From the NCBI RefSeq assembly GCF_027744825.2, contig NC_071348.1, forward strand, positions 17,951,563 through 18,015,562: 64,000 nt of DNA. Reading direction: 5' to 3'. Positions 34,948 through 48,140 of the stretch are shown here, one piece after another. Under the pieces are notes generated by a model that searched no databases, had not been told where the DNA came from, and saw nothing but the letters and a program-made list of their open reading frames with translations. The stretch comes from Synchiropus splendidus. Lineage: Eukaryota; Chordata; Actinopteri; Syngnathiformes; Callionymidae. Made by a program: the position numbers and the translations under genes. Within the stretch, counting starts at the first letter, position 1. Each line of letters opens with the position of its first letter.

Positions 34948-37013
34948 ATCACCCGGAACCCGGAAATCAGACACGACCGGGAAGTCATCCGGACCCTGTG
35001 GATGCTGATCATTCATTGAACGGGTCGCTCCAACTGTTCAACGGTGAGAGCAAAACATTCAGTTCAATAAAAAAAAAAGTATTTTAACCACAGTCTGTCG
35101 ATGTATTTTATATTTAACTACCTATGTTTTTTGTTTTATTCAACGCCTGTGCGTATGAAAACAGACGATCAGTCAGAGGTCGAAGGAGTAGGGCACCCGC
35201 TGGTTGATTCTTTAACTCACCAGACGCCTCAGCTGATAGGAGGTGGGAAAAAACATTTTGGAGTGATAGTTTACGTTTCACTGCTGTATTTATTTATTTA
35301 TTTTTTCACATGAAAACAGATACAAAGACAACGAGCACGCCACACCTTCTACCTGTCGCTTCAACACCAACACCAACACCAACGTTTGGTAAGATACGAA
35401 TCTCAATTTTTTTCAACACATCTCTACCGTTCAGTATCAGTTGAATGGTTGTATGTTCGCTATTGTGTGTGTGTGTGTGTGTGTGTGTGCGCGTACGTGC
35501 GTACGTGCGTGCGTGCGTGCGTGTGTGTGTGTGTGCGTGTGTGTGTGTTTTATCTGCAATGCGATTTGTCTATGTTCCGGCTATGTGCTTTTAGACGGTG
35601 TCATTTTACTATTGAAGGTGTTTGAGTAACTGTTGCTGCTAAGCGTCATTGTGATTTTAATACTATGCTTTAACGACGGCGGCCGCTAGAGGTCGTGATT
35701 TTACTAATTGTAATGTGCTTTAACGACGGCGGCCACTAGAGGTCGGGATTTTACTAACTGTAATGTGCTTTAACGACGGCGGCCACTAGAGGTCGTGATT
35801 TTACTAATTGTAATGTGCTTTAACGACGGCGGCCACTAGAGGTCGTGATTTTACTAACTGCAATGTGCTTTAACGACGGCGGCCACTAGAGGGCGTGATT
35901 TTACTAACTGTTATGTGCTTTAACGACGGCGGCCACTAGAGGTCGTGATTTTACTAATTGTAATGTGCTTTAACGACGGCGGCCACTAGAGGTCGTGATT
36001 TTACTAATTGTAATGTGCTTTAACGACGGCGGCCACTAGAGGTCGTGATTTTACTAACTGTAATGTGCTTTAACTACGGCGGCCACTAGAGGTCGTGATT
36101 TTACTAACTGTAATGTGCTTTAATGAGGGCGGCCACTAGAGGTCGTGATTTTACTAATTGTAATGTGCTTTAACGACGGCGGACGCTAGAGGTCGTGATT
36201 TTACTAACTGTAATGTGCTTTAACGACAGCGGCCGCTAGAGGTCGTGATTTTACTAACTGTAATGTGCTTTAACGACGGCGGCCGCTAGAGGTCGGGATT
36301 TCACTAACTGTAATGTGCTTTAACGACGGCGGCCACTAGCGGTCGTGATTTTACTAACTGTAATGTGCTTTAACGACGGCGGCCACTAGAGGTCGTGATT
36401 TTACTAACTGTTATGTGGTTTAACGACGGCGGCCGCTAGAGGTCGTGATTTTACTAATTGTAATGTGCTTTAACGACGGCGGCCACTAGAGGTCGTGATT
36501 TTACTAACTGTAATGTGCTTTAACGACGGCGTCCACTAGAGGTCGTGATTTTACTAACTGTAATGTGGTTAAACGACGGCGTCCACTAGAGGTCGTGATT
36601 TTACTAATTGTAATGTGGTTTAATGACAGTATACACTAGTGATTTACTATTTGTTTTTACGCTTTAAATGTTGATCCTTAGTAGATCCCTACATTTACAC
36701 TCTGTTTATATTAATATCATATTAACTGCTATCCGAGGTCTTGCTTCTAGATTGTATTTACATTTGTATTGTTGTCGGTATTCTGTTTCAGCTCTCCCCT
36801 CTGGGTCTTGGCCTTTGTGGGAGACATCGACGCCGGTTTCCTCAGTACCTCTGGATCTACTATCCGGACCGTTCCCTGCTGAAGACTCGACGTCGGCATC
36901 TGGGCTATCCGCACCTCCACAGCCACCGTCGCCGACACCATCAGCACAGCCAGCAACCACAGACAAGCCGCGGACATCGCCCCGGATACCAAAACAAAAA
37001 GAAAGAAATACTT
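34948..37013 (+). repeat. C-D-E unit 7
   Basis: C1 34,948-35,043; C2 35,165-35,242; C3 35,320-35,388; minisatellite about 35,665-36,630 (one of the longest blocks); E 36,792-37,013. Confidence 0.75.
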
Positions 37014-37041
37014 GTGTGTGTGTGTGTGTGAGCATGAAAAG

Positions 37042-37548
37042 ATCACCCGGAACCCGGAAATCAGACACGACCGGGAAGTCATCCGGACCCTGTGGATGCT
37101 GATCATTCATTGAACTCCAACTGTTCAACGGTGAGAGCAAAACATTCAGTTCAATAAAAAAAAAGTATTTTAACCACAGTCTGTCGATGTATTTTATATT
37201 TAACTACCTATGTTTTTTGTTTTATTCAACGCCTGTGCGTATGAAAACAGACGATCAGTCAGAGGTCGAAGGAGTAGGGCACCCGCTCGTTGATTCTTTA
37301 ACTCACCAGACGCCTCAGCTGATAGGAGGTGGGAAAAAACATTTTGGAGTGATAGTTTACGTTTCACTGCTGTATTTATTTATTTATTTTTTCACATGAA
37401 AACAGATACAAAGACAACGAGCACGCCACACCTTCTACCTGTCGCTTCAACACCAACACCAACACCAACGTTTGGTAAGATACGAATCTCAATTTTTTTC
37501 AACACATCTCTACCGTTCAGTATCAGTTGAATGGTTGTATGTTCGCTA

Positions 37549-37581
<33 letters not shown>

Positions 37582-39142
37582 TACGTGCGTGCGTGCGTGC
37601 GTGTGTGTGTGTGTGCGTGTGTGTGTGTTTTATCTGGAATGCGGTTTGTCTATGTTCCGGCTATGTGCTTTTAGACGGTGTCATTTTACTATTGAAGGTG
37701 TTTGAGTAACTGTTGCTGCTAAGCGTCATTGTGATTTTACTACTATGCTTTAACGACGACGGACACTAGAGGTCGCGATTACTATTTCACACTGTGCCTT
37801 AACGACGGCGACCACTAGAGGTCGGGATTTTACTCACTGTAATGTGCTTTAATGACGGCGGCCACTAGAGGTCGGGATTTTACTAACTGTAATGTGCTTT
37901 AACGACGGCGGCCACTAGAGGTCGTGATTTTACTAATTGTAATGTGCTTTAACGACGGCGGCCACTAGAGGTCGTGATTTTACTAACTGTAATGTGCTTT
38001 AACGACGGCGGCCACTAGAGGACGTGGTTTTACTAACTGTAATGTGCTTTAACGACGGCGGCCACTAGAGGTCGGGATTTTACTAACTGTAATGTGCTTT
38101 AACGACGTCGGCCGATAGAGGTCGTGATTTTACTAACTGCAATGTGCTTTAACGACGGCGGCCGCTAGAGGTCGTGATTTTACTAACTGTAATGTGCTTT
38201 AACGACGGCGGACGCTAGAGGTCGTGATTTTACTAACTGTAATGTGCTTTAACGACAGCGGCCACTAGAGGACGTGGTTTTACTAACTGTAATGTGCTTT
38301 AACGACGGCGGCCACTAGAGGTCGGGATTTTACTAACTGTAATGTGCTTTAACGACGTCGGCCGATAGAGGTCGTGATTTTACTAACTGCAATGTGCTTT
38401 AACGACGGCGGCCGCTAGAGGTCGTGATTTTACTAACTGTAATGTGCTTTAACGACGGCGGACGCTAGAGGTCGTGATTTTACTAACTGTAATGTGCTTT
38501 AACGACAGCGGCCGCTAGAGGTCGTGATTTTACTAACTGTAATGTGGTTTAACGACGGCGGCCGCTAGAGGTCGTGATTTTACTAATTGTAATGTGCTTT
38601 AACGATGGCGGCCACTAGAGGTCGTGATTTTACTAACTGTAATGTGCTTTAACGACGGCGTCCACTAGAGGTCGTGATTTTACTAACTGTAATGTGGTTA
38701 AACGACGGCGTCCACTAGAGGTGGTGATTTTACTAATTGTAATGTGGTTTAATGACAGTATACACTAGTGATTTACTATTTGTTTTTACGCCTTAAATGT
38801 TGATCCTTAGTAGATTCCTACATTTACACTCTGTTTATATTAATATCATATTAACTGCTATCCGAGGTCTTGCTTCTAGATTGTATTTACATTTGTATTG
38901 TTGTCGGTATTCTGTTTCAGCTCTCCCCTCTGGGTCTTGGCCTTTGTGGGAGACATCGACGCCGGTTTCCTCAATACCTCTGGATCTACTATCCGGACCG
39001 TTCCCTGCTGAAGACTCGACGTCGGCATCTGGGCTATCCGCACCTCCACAGCCACCGTCGCCGACACCATCAGCACAGCCAGCAACCACAGACAAGCCGC
39101 GGACATCGCCCCGGATACCAAAACAAAAAGAAAGAAATACTT
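37042..39142 (+). repeat. C-D-E unit 8
   Basis: C1 37,042-37,130 carries a 7-base deletion, so it is no longer a multiple of three. C2 37,251-37,328; C3 37,406-37,474. The minisatellite (about 37,740-38,755) contains an internal repeat of a five- to six-unit block. E 38,921-39,142. Confidence 0.75.
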
Positions 39143-39170
39143 GTGTGTGTGTGTGTGTGTGCATGAAAAG

Positions 39171-39683
39171 ATCACCCGGAACCCGGAAATCAGACACGAC
39201 CGGGAAGTTATCCGGACCCTGTGGATGCTGATCATTCATTGAACGGGTTGCTCCAACTGTTCAACGGTGAGAGCAAAACATTCAGTTCAATAAAAAAAAA
39301 GTATTTTAACCACAGTCTGTCGATGTATTTTATATTTAACTACCTATGTTTTTTGTTTTATTCAACGCCTGTGCGTATGAAAACAGACGATCAGTCAGAG
39401 GTCGAAGGAGTAGGGCACCCGCTCGTTGATTCTTTAACTCACCAGACGCCTCAGCTGATAGGAGGTGGGAAAAAACATTTTGGAGTGATAGTTTACGTTT
39501 CACTGCTGTATTTATTTATTTATTTTTTCACATGAAAACAGATACAAAGACAACGAGCACGCCACACCTTCTACCTGTCGCTTCAACACCAACACCAACA
39601 CCAACGTTTGGTAAGATACGAATCTCAATTTTTTTCAACACATCTCTACCGTTCAGTATCAGTTGAATGGTTGTATGTTCGCT

Positions 39684-39727
<44 letters not shown>

Positions 39728-41189
39728 TACGTGCGTGCGTGCGTGCGTGTGTGTGTGTGTGCGTGTGTGTGTGTTTTATCTGTAATGCGGTTTGTCTATG
39801 TTCCGGCTATGTGCTTTTAGACGGTGTCATTTTACTATTGAAGGTGTTTGAGTAACTGTTGCTGCTAAGCGTCATTGTGATTTTAATACTATGCTTTAAC
39901 GACGGCGGCCGCTAGAGGTCGTGATTTTACTAATTGTAATGTGCTTTAACGACGGCGGCCACTAGAGGTCGTGATTTTACTAACTGTTATGTGCTTTAAC
40001 GACGGCGGCTACTAGAGGTCGTGATTTTACTAATTGTAATGTGCTTTAACGACGGCGGCCACTAGAGGTCGTGATTTTACTAATTGTAATGTGCTTTAAC
40101 GACGGCGGCCACTAGAGGTCGAGATTTTACTAACTGTAATGTGCTTTAACCACGGCGGCCACTAGAGGTCGTGATTTTACTAATTGTAATGTGCTTTAAC
40201 GACGACGGCCGCTAGAGGTCGTGATTTTACTAATTGTAATGTGCTTTAACGACGGCGGCCACTAGAGGTCGTGATTTTACTAACTGTAATGTGCTTTAAC
40301 GACGGCGGCCATTAGAGGTCAGGATTTTACTAACTGTAATGTGCTTTAATGAGGGCGGCCACTAGAGGTCGTGATTTTACTAATTGTAATGTGCTTTAAC
40401 GACGGCGGACGCTAGAGGTCGTGATTTTACTAACTGTAATGTGCTTTAACGACAGCGGCCGCTAGAGGTCGTGATTTTACTAACTGTAATGTGCTTTAAC
40501 GACGGCGGCCGCTAGAGGTCGTGATTTTACTAACTGTAATGTGCTTTAACGACGGCGGCCACTAGAGGACGTAATTTTACTAATTGTAATGTGCTTTAAC
40601 GACGGCGGCCACTAGAGGTCGTGATTTTACTAACTGTAATGTGGTTAAACGACGGCGTCCACTAGAGGTCGTGATTTTACTAATTGTAATGTGGTTTAAC
40701 GATGGCGTCCACTAGAGGTCGTGATTTTACTAACTGTAATGTGGTTAAACGACGGCGTCCACTAGAGGTCGTGATTTTACTAATTGTAATGTGGTTTAAT
40801 GACAGTATACACTAGTGATTTACTATTTGTTTTTACGCTTTAAATGTTGATCCTTAGTAGATTCCTACATTTACACTCTGTTTATATTAATATCATATTA
40901 ACTGCTATCCGAGGTCTTGCTTCTAGATTGTATTTACATTTGTATTGTTGTCGGTATTCTGTTTCAGCTCTCCCCTCTGGGTCTTGGCCTTTGTGGGAGA
41001 CATCGACGCCGGTTTCCTCAGTACCTCTGGATCTACTATCCGGACCGTTCCCTGCTGAAGACTCGACGTCGGCATCTGGGCTATCCGCACCTCCACAGCC
41101 ACCGTCGCCGACACCATCAGCACAGCCAGCAACCACAGACAAGCCGCGGACATCGCCCCGGATACCAAAACAAAAAGAAAGAAATACTT
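39171..41189 (+). repeat. C-D-E unit 9
   Basis: C1 39,171-39,266; C2 39,386-39,463; C3 39,542-39,610; minisatellite about 39,890-40,805; E 40,968-41,189. Confidence 0.75.
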
Positions 41190-41219
41190 GTGTGTGTGTG
41201 TGTGTGTGTGCATGAAAAG

Positions 41220-43126
41220 ATCACCCGGAACCCGGAAATCAGACACGACCGGGAAGTCATCCGGACCCTGTGGATGCTGATCATTCATTGAACGGGTCGC
41301 TCCAACTGTTCAACGGTGAGAGCAAAACATTCAGTTCAATAAAAAAAAAGTATTTTAACCACAGTCTGTCGATGTATTTTATATTTAACTACCTATGTTT
41401 TTTGTTTTATTCAACGCCTGTGCGTATGAAAACAGACGATCAGTCAGAGGTCGAAGGAGTAGGGCACCCGCTCGTTGATTCTTTAACTCACCAGACGCCT
41501 CAGCTGATAGGAGGTGGGAAAAAACATTTTGGAGTGATAGTTTACGTTTCACTGCTGTATTTATTTATTTATTTTTTCACATGAAAACAGATACAAAGAC
41601 AACGAGCACGCCACACCTTCTACCTGTCGCTTCAACACCAACACCAACACCAACGTAAGATACGAATCTCAATTTTTTTCAACACATCTCTACCGTTCAG
41701 TATCAGTTGAATGGTTGTATGTTCGCTATTGTGTGTGTGTGTGTGTGTGTGTGCGCGTACGTGCGTACGTGCGTGCGTGCGTGCGTGTGTGTGTGTGTGC
41801 GTGTGTGTGTGTTTTATCTGTAATGCGGTTTGTCTATGTTCCGGCTATGTGCTTTTAGACGGTGTCATTTTACTATTGAAGGTGTTTGAGTAACTGTTGC
41901 TGCTAAGCGTCATTGTGATTTTACTACTATGCTTTAACGACGACGGACACTAGAGGTCGCGATTACTATTTCACACTGTGCCTTAACGACGGCGACCACT
42001 AGAGGTCGGGATTTTACTAACTGTAATGTGCTTTAATGACGGCGGCCACTAGAGGTCGTGATTTTACTAACTGTAATGTGCTTTAACGACGGCGGCCACT
42101 AGAGGTCGTGATTTTACTAATTGTAATGTGCTTTAACGACGGCGGCCACTAGAGGTCGGGATTTTACTAACTGTAATGTGCTTTAACGACGGCGGCCACT
42201 AGAGGAAGTGATTTTACTAATTGTAATGTGCTTTAACGACCGCGGCCGCTAGAGGTCGTGATTTTACTAACTGTAATGTGCTTTAACGACGTCGGCCGCT
42301 AGAGGTCGTGATTTTACTAACTGCAATGTGCTTTAACGACGGCGGCCGCTAGAGGTCGTGATTTTACTAACTGTAATGTGCTTTAACGACGGCGGCCACT
42401 AGAGGTCGTGATTTTACTAATTGTAATGTGCTTTAACGACGGCGGCCACTAGAGGTCGTGATTTTACTAACTGTAATGTGCTTTAACGACGGCGGCCACT
42501 AGAGGTCGTGATTTTACTAATTGTAATGTGCTTTAACGACGGCGGCCACTAGAGGTCGTGATTTTACTAATTGTAATGTGCTTTAACGACGGCGGCCACT
42601 AGAGGTCGTGATTTTACTAATTGTAATGTGCTTTAACGACGGCGGCCACTAGAGGTCGCGATTTTACTAACTGTAATGTGGTTTAACGATGGCGTCCACT
42701 AGAGGTCGTGATTTTACTTATTGTAAAGTGGTTTAATGAGAGTATACACTCGTGATTTACTATTTGTTTTTACGCTTTAAATGTTGATCCTTAGTAGATC
42801 CCTACATTTACACTCTGTTTATATTAATATCATATTAACTGCTATCCGAGGTCTTGCTTCTAGATTGTATTTACATTTGTGTTGTTGTCGGTATTCTGTT
42901 TCAACTCTCCCCTCTGGGTCTTGGCCTTTGTGGGAGACATCGACGCCGGTTTCCTCAGTACCTCTGGATCTACTATCCGGACCGTTCCCTGCTGAAGACT
43001 CGACGTCGGCATCTGGGCTATCCGCACCTCCACAGCCACCGTCGCCGACACCATCAGCACAGCCAGCAACCACAGACAAGCCGCGGACATCGCCCCGGAT
43101 ACCAAAACAAAAAGAAAGAAATACTT
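41220..43126 (+). repeat. C-D-E unit 10
   Basis: C1 41,220-41,315; C2 41,436-41,513; C3 from 41,591 with the same 5-base donor deletion as unit 5. Minisatellite about 41,930-42,735. E is expected at 42,905-43,126, but its acceptor reads TTTCAACT, so the AG is lost. Confidence 0.75.
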
Positions 43127-43156
43127 GTGTGTGTGTGTGTGTGTGTGCATGAAAAG

Positions 43157-44417
43157 ATCACCCGGAACCCGGAAATCAGACACGACCGGGAAGTTATCCG
43201 GACCCTGTGGATGCTGATCATTCATTGAACGGGTTGCTCCAACTGTTCAACGGTGAGAGCAAAACATTCAGTTCAATAAAAAAAAAGTATTTTAACCACA
43301 GTCTGTCGATGTATTTTATATTTAACTACCTATGTTTTTTGTTTTATTCAACGCCTGTGCGTATGAAAACAGACGATCAGTCAGAGGTCGAAGGAGTAGG
43401 GCACCCGCTCGTTGATTCTTTAACTCACCAGACGCCTCAGCTGATAGGAGGTGGGAAAAAACATTTTGGAGTGATAGTTTACGTTTCACTGCTGTATTTA
43501 TTTATTTATTTTTTCACATGAAAACAGATACAAAGACAACGAGCACGCCACACCTTCTACCTGTCGCTTCAACACCAACACCAACACCAACGTAAGATAC
43601 GAATCTAAATTTTTTTCAACACATCTCTACCGTTCAGTATCAGTTGAATGGTTGTATGTTCGCTATTGTGTGTGTGTGTGTGCGCGTACGTGCGTACGTG
43701 CGTGCGTGCGTGCGTGTGTGTGTGTGTGCGTGTGTGTGTGCGTGTGTGTGTGTTTTATCTGTAATGCGGTTTGTCTATGTTCCGGCTATGTGCTTTTAGA
43801 CGGTGTCATTTTACTATTGAAGGTGTTTGAGTAACTGTTGCTGCTAAGCGTCATTGTGATTTTACTACTATGCTTTAACGACGACGGACACTAGAGGTCG
43901 CGATTACTATTTCACACTGTGCCTTAAGGACGGCGACCACTAGAGGTCGGGATTTTACTAACTGTAATGTGCTTTAACGACGGCGGCCACTAGAGGTCGT
44001 GATTTTACTTATTGTAAAGTGGTTTAATGAGAGTATACACTAGTGATTTACTATTTGTTTTTACGCTTTAAATGTTGATCCTTAGTAGATCCCTACATTT
44101 ACACTCTGTTTATATTAATATCATATTAACTGCTATCCGAGGTCTTGCTTCTAGATTGTATTTACATTTGTGTTGTTGTCGGTATTCTGTTTCAGCTCTC
44201 CCCTCTGGGTCTTGGCCTTTGTGGGAGACATTGACGCCGGTTTCCTCAGTACCTCTGGATCTACTATCCGGACCGTTCCCTGCTGAAGACTCGACGTCGG
44301 CATCTGGGCTATCCGCACCTCCACAGCCACCGTCGCCGACACCATCAGCACCGCCAGCAACCACAGACAAGCCGCGGACATCGCCCCGGATACCAAAACA
44401 AAGAGAAAGAAATACTT
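43157..44417 (+). repeat. C-D-E unit 11 (short minisatellite)
   Basis: C1 43,157-43,252; C2 43,373-43,450; C3 from 43,528 with the 5-base donor deletion. The minisatellite is only about three units (43,865-44,015). E is 44,196-44,417. Confidence 0.75.
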
Positions 44418-45985
44418 GTGTGTGTGTGTGTGTGTGTGCGCGTACGTGCGTACGTGCGTCCGTGCGTCTGTGTGTGCGTTTTATCTGTAATGCGGTTTGT
44501 CTATGTTCCGGCTTTGTGCTTTTAGACGGTGTCATTTTACTATTGAAGGTGTTTGAGTAACTGTTGCTGCTAAGCGTCATTGTGATTTTACTACTATGCT
44601 TTAACGACGACGGACACTAGAGGTCGCGATTACTATTTCACCCTATGCTTTAACGATGGCGACCACTAGAGGTCGGGATTACTAATTTACACCATGCTTT
44701 AACGACGGCGGCCACTAGAGGTCGTGATTTTACTAACTGTAATGTGCTTTAACGACGGCGGCCACTAGAGGTCGTGATTTTACTAATTGTAATGTGCTTT
44801 AATGACGGCGGCCGCTAGAGGTCGTGATTTTACTAACTGTAATTAGCTTTAACGACGGCAGCCACTAGAGGTCGTGATTTTACTAACTGTAATGTGCTTT
44901 AACGACGGCGGCCACGAGAGGTCGTGATTTTACTAACTGTAATGTGCTTTAACGACGGCGGCCACTAGAGGTCGTGATTTTACTAATTGTAATGTGCTTT
45001 AACGACGGCGGCCACTAGAGGTCGTGATTTTACTAACTGTAATGTGGTTTAACGACGGCGGCCACTAGAGGTCGTCATTTTACTAACTGTAATGTGCTCT
45101 AACGACGGCGGCCACTAGAGGTCGTGATTTTACTAACTGTAATGTGGTTTAACGACGGCGGCCACTAGAGGTCGTGATTTTACTAATTGTAATGTGCTTT
45201 AACGACGGCGGCCACTAGAGGTCGTGATTTTACTAATTGTAATGTGCTTTAAGGACGGCGGCCACTAGAGGTCGTGATTTTACTAACTGTAATGTGCTTT
45301 AACGACGGCGGCCGCTAGAGGTCGTGGTTTTACTAATTGTAATGTGCTTTAACGACGGCGGCCACTAGAGGTCGTGATTTTACTAACTGTAATGTGCTTT
45401 AACGACGGCGGCCACTAGAGGTCGTGATTTTACTAATTGTAATGTGGTTTAACGACGGCGTCCACTAGAGGTCGTGATTTTACTAACTGTAATGTGGTTT
45501 AACGACGGCGGCCGCTAGAGGTCGTGATTTTACTAATTGTAATGTGCTTTAACGACGGCGGCCACTAGAGGTCGTGATTTTACTAATTGTAATGTGGTTT
45601 AATGACAGTATACACTAGTGATTTACTATTTGTTTTTACGCTTTAAATGTTGATCCTTAGTAGATCCCTACATTTACACTCTGTTTATATTAATATCATA
45701 TTAACTGCTATCCGAGCTCTTGCTTCTAGATTGTATTTACATTTGTATTGTTGTCGGTATTCTGTTTCAGCTCTCCCCTCTGGGTCTTGGCCTTTGTGGG
45801 AGACATCGACGCCGGTTTCCTCAGTACCTCTGGATCTACTATCCGGACCGTTCCCTGCTGAAGACTCGACGTCGGCATCTGGGCTATCCGCAACTCCACA
45901 GCCACCGTCGCCGACACCATCAGCACCGCCAGCAACCACAGACAAGCCGCGGACATCGCCCCGGATACCAAAACAAAAAGAAACA
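44418..45985 (+). repeat. D-E unit 12 lacking C exons
   Basis: After E of unit 11, the GT tract joins directly to the GC-variant GT tract of the C3-E intron (near 44,440), so C1-C3 are absent. The minisatellite is about 44,585-45,605. E starts at 45,771 and is fused near 45,975 to the third A module. Confidence 0.75.
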
Positions 45986-47290
45986 AATACTTTTAGTTTT
46001 CAGCATTAGTCAATGTTTGAACTGTTTCTGCATTGTAGGCTAAATAATCAAAACACGTTAGTAGCTACAATATTATTTCGGGTTTAAACATTTTTGAAGT
46101 TATTTAACATCTTATGAAGAAGTTTTTCATTCTTGAAATATTTCTTAAAGATAAAACAGTAGAAAGAAAACACTTTTTAGTCTTCACTAATAGTTCAAAC
46201 GACACAGCTACCCAACTCATGCACCATTTTTTCAAAATGCTTTTAAACAGATAATTTGAACTTGTTTGAGAAATACTTTTAGTTTTCAGAATAGAACAAA
46301 AGAAAGAAATACTTTTAGTTTTCAGAAAACAAGGTTGAGTGAACAATGATGAAACAAAAAAGAAAGAAATACTTTAGTTTTCAGCATTAGTTCAAATGAC
46401 ACAGCTATTCAACTCACATGAGTTTCTGTTGAATCAGTCTATTTAATTTTACACCCTGTGTGAGTTTGAAACGATGCATTTTTAGAGTCTGTGATAACCA
46501 GTTAATTTGCTGCGGAGACGCGAGTTCTTTCCTGGACGGTTGAATCTTCAAAAGAGACAGTCTGAAGGCGGACCTCATTGTCTTCAGACAACATTGTTTA
46601 GGCTGTAGGAAATACACTTCTGTACCTTCCACGTGTTCGTTTTCTCGTGAGAATGACAACCAAAAACACCCCAACTTAAAATCCAAAAGAATTTACACCC
46701 TGACAGAGGCGTCTAATTACCCTAACAGAGCTCTGGGCCCGCAACTACACCTGGCTTTGCCTCAGCTCCGATGGTGTAGAGTGACAAAGACTATCTCAGG
46801 CCCTGACCCCTTTTATTACACATTTCAGTTCATTTTGGGGGTGCAGTCTCCACTGATTGATCCTGGTCTTCTTACGGTCCAGGTCGTCATGGGTCAAATT
46901 CCAGATCTTGTGCCGTCTCCACCACATCTGGAAACACCTTTAGAATATTCATACATCTGTCTTTAATTGGCGACAATGGCAGAGCGGATGACCCAAGCCA
47001 TTCTTTTTTTGGCATCCTGCTTCTGTCACCATGTCCGTTCTCCATCTGATTATTTGTTTTACGTCGCCGCGGTTCATACCTCTGAGCTACCTAGCAGACA
47101 TTGATCCTGGTCTTCTTATGGTCCAGGTCGTCATGGGTCAAATTCCAGATCTTGTGCTGTCTCCACCACATCTGGAAACACCTTTAGAATATTTATACAT
47201 CTGTCTTTAATTGGCGACAATGGCAGAGTGGGTGACCCGATCCAAATCAACAAAGACGTCACCGAGGACCTACCCACACGGACGGAGTAT
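45972..47290. repeat. A module, copy 3
   Basis: Near-identical to 23,919-25,250, including the tandem AAGAAATACTTT motifs, the ~140-bp internal direct repeat and the 42-codon frame at 46,976-47,104. No recognised gene. Confidence 0.8.
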
Positions 47291-47887
47291 TTAGGTGACC
47301 CGATTCAGACCACATTTTACATCAGTTCCGGGGTAACCTTGGCTGTTGACCAGACCTTCCAGAACTTCATCCTCCTTTCCAAAAGGACTCCAGACTATCT
47401 ATCTATATCTATACAGTATACATATAAGTATATACATATATGTGTATCTATGTATTTACATTTACATATATAAGTATAATAAAAACGTTACGCCATGTTT
47501 ATCACGTACCATGTCTCTTTTCATTGACAGACGTCGTCACTCATCTGTGTGACGTTCATTTAACGCAGAGTGATACTGGTAAAAATATTGAATTATTTTA
47601 TAATTCGTTGTTAATATCTCTATTATGTGTTACAACAGCCGCACTTCTATTTTTCAGATATTATCGCCTCCGCGAATAACTTCCCGGAGACGCTGATCGG
47701 CGCTGAGGAGCTTGAGCGGTTAATGCGTGTAACTTTTGAAGACGGAGATGCCCGTGCGGATCTGTCGGCTGTGAATCCGAGAGCGAGTCTTCAAGACAGC
47801 GGCACCGAGGCTCAGAACACGCCGTGTATTATAATAATCGACAGCGAGGACGAGTTCGTCCGGGGCCGAGTACAGGAAATCGACTGA
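47210..47887 (+). CDS. B exons i-iii, copy 3
   Basis: Exon i is open through GDPIQINKDVTEDL, but its 3' end and donor (present in copies 1 and 2) are deleted at about 47,398, where a CTAT microsatellite starts. Exon ii is 47,531-47,578 and exon iii is 47,658-47,887. A substitution in exon iii creates an earlier stop, seven codons short of copies 1 and 2. This copy therefore cannot splice exon i to exon ii in the same way. Confidence 0.4.
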
Positions 47888-48048
47888 AGGGGAGTAATCA
47901 ACGCTCTCTGAGCCGTAAGCGACGGTATAATTCGGCACGGAAGACAGGACCGGCGCGAGTCATTGGTGAGAAGGAGACAGCGATTCTAATCATAATTACG
48001 ATAACTAGGTAAAGAACAGCGGTATTTATTAAGTGTATATACATGCGT

Positions 48049-48057
48049 ATGTGTGTG

Positions 48058-48130
<73 letters not shown>
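48049..48130. repeat. (GT)n microsatellite before the last C block
   Basis: A run of TG dinucleotides with one GC variant directly upstream of C1 of unit 13, mirroring 21,349-21,420. Confidence 0.95.
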
Positions 48131-48132
<2 letters not shown>

Positions 48133-48140
48133 ATGAAAAG

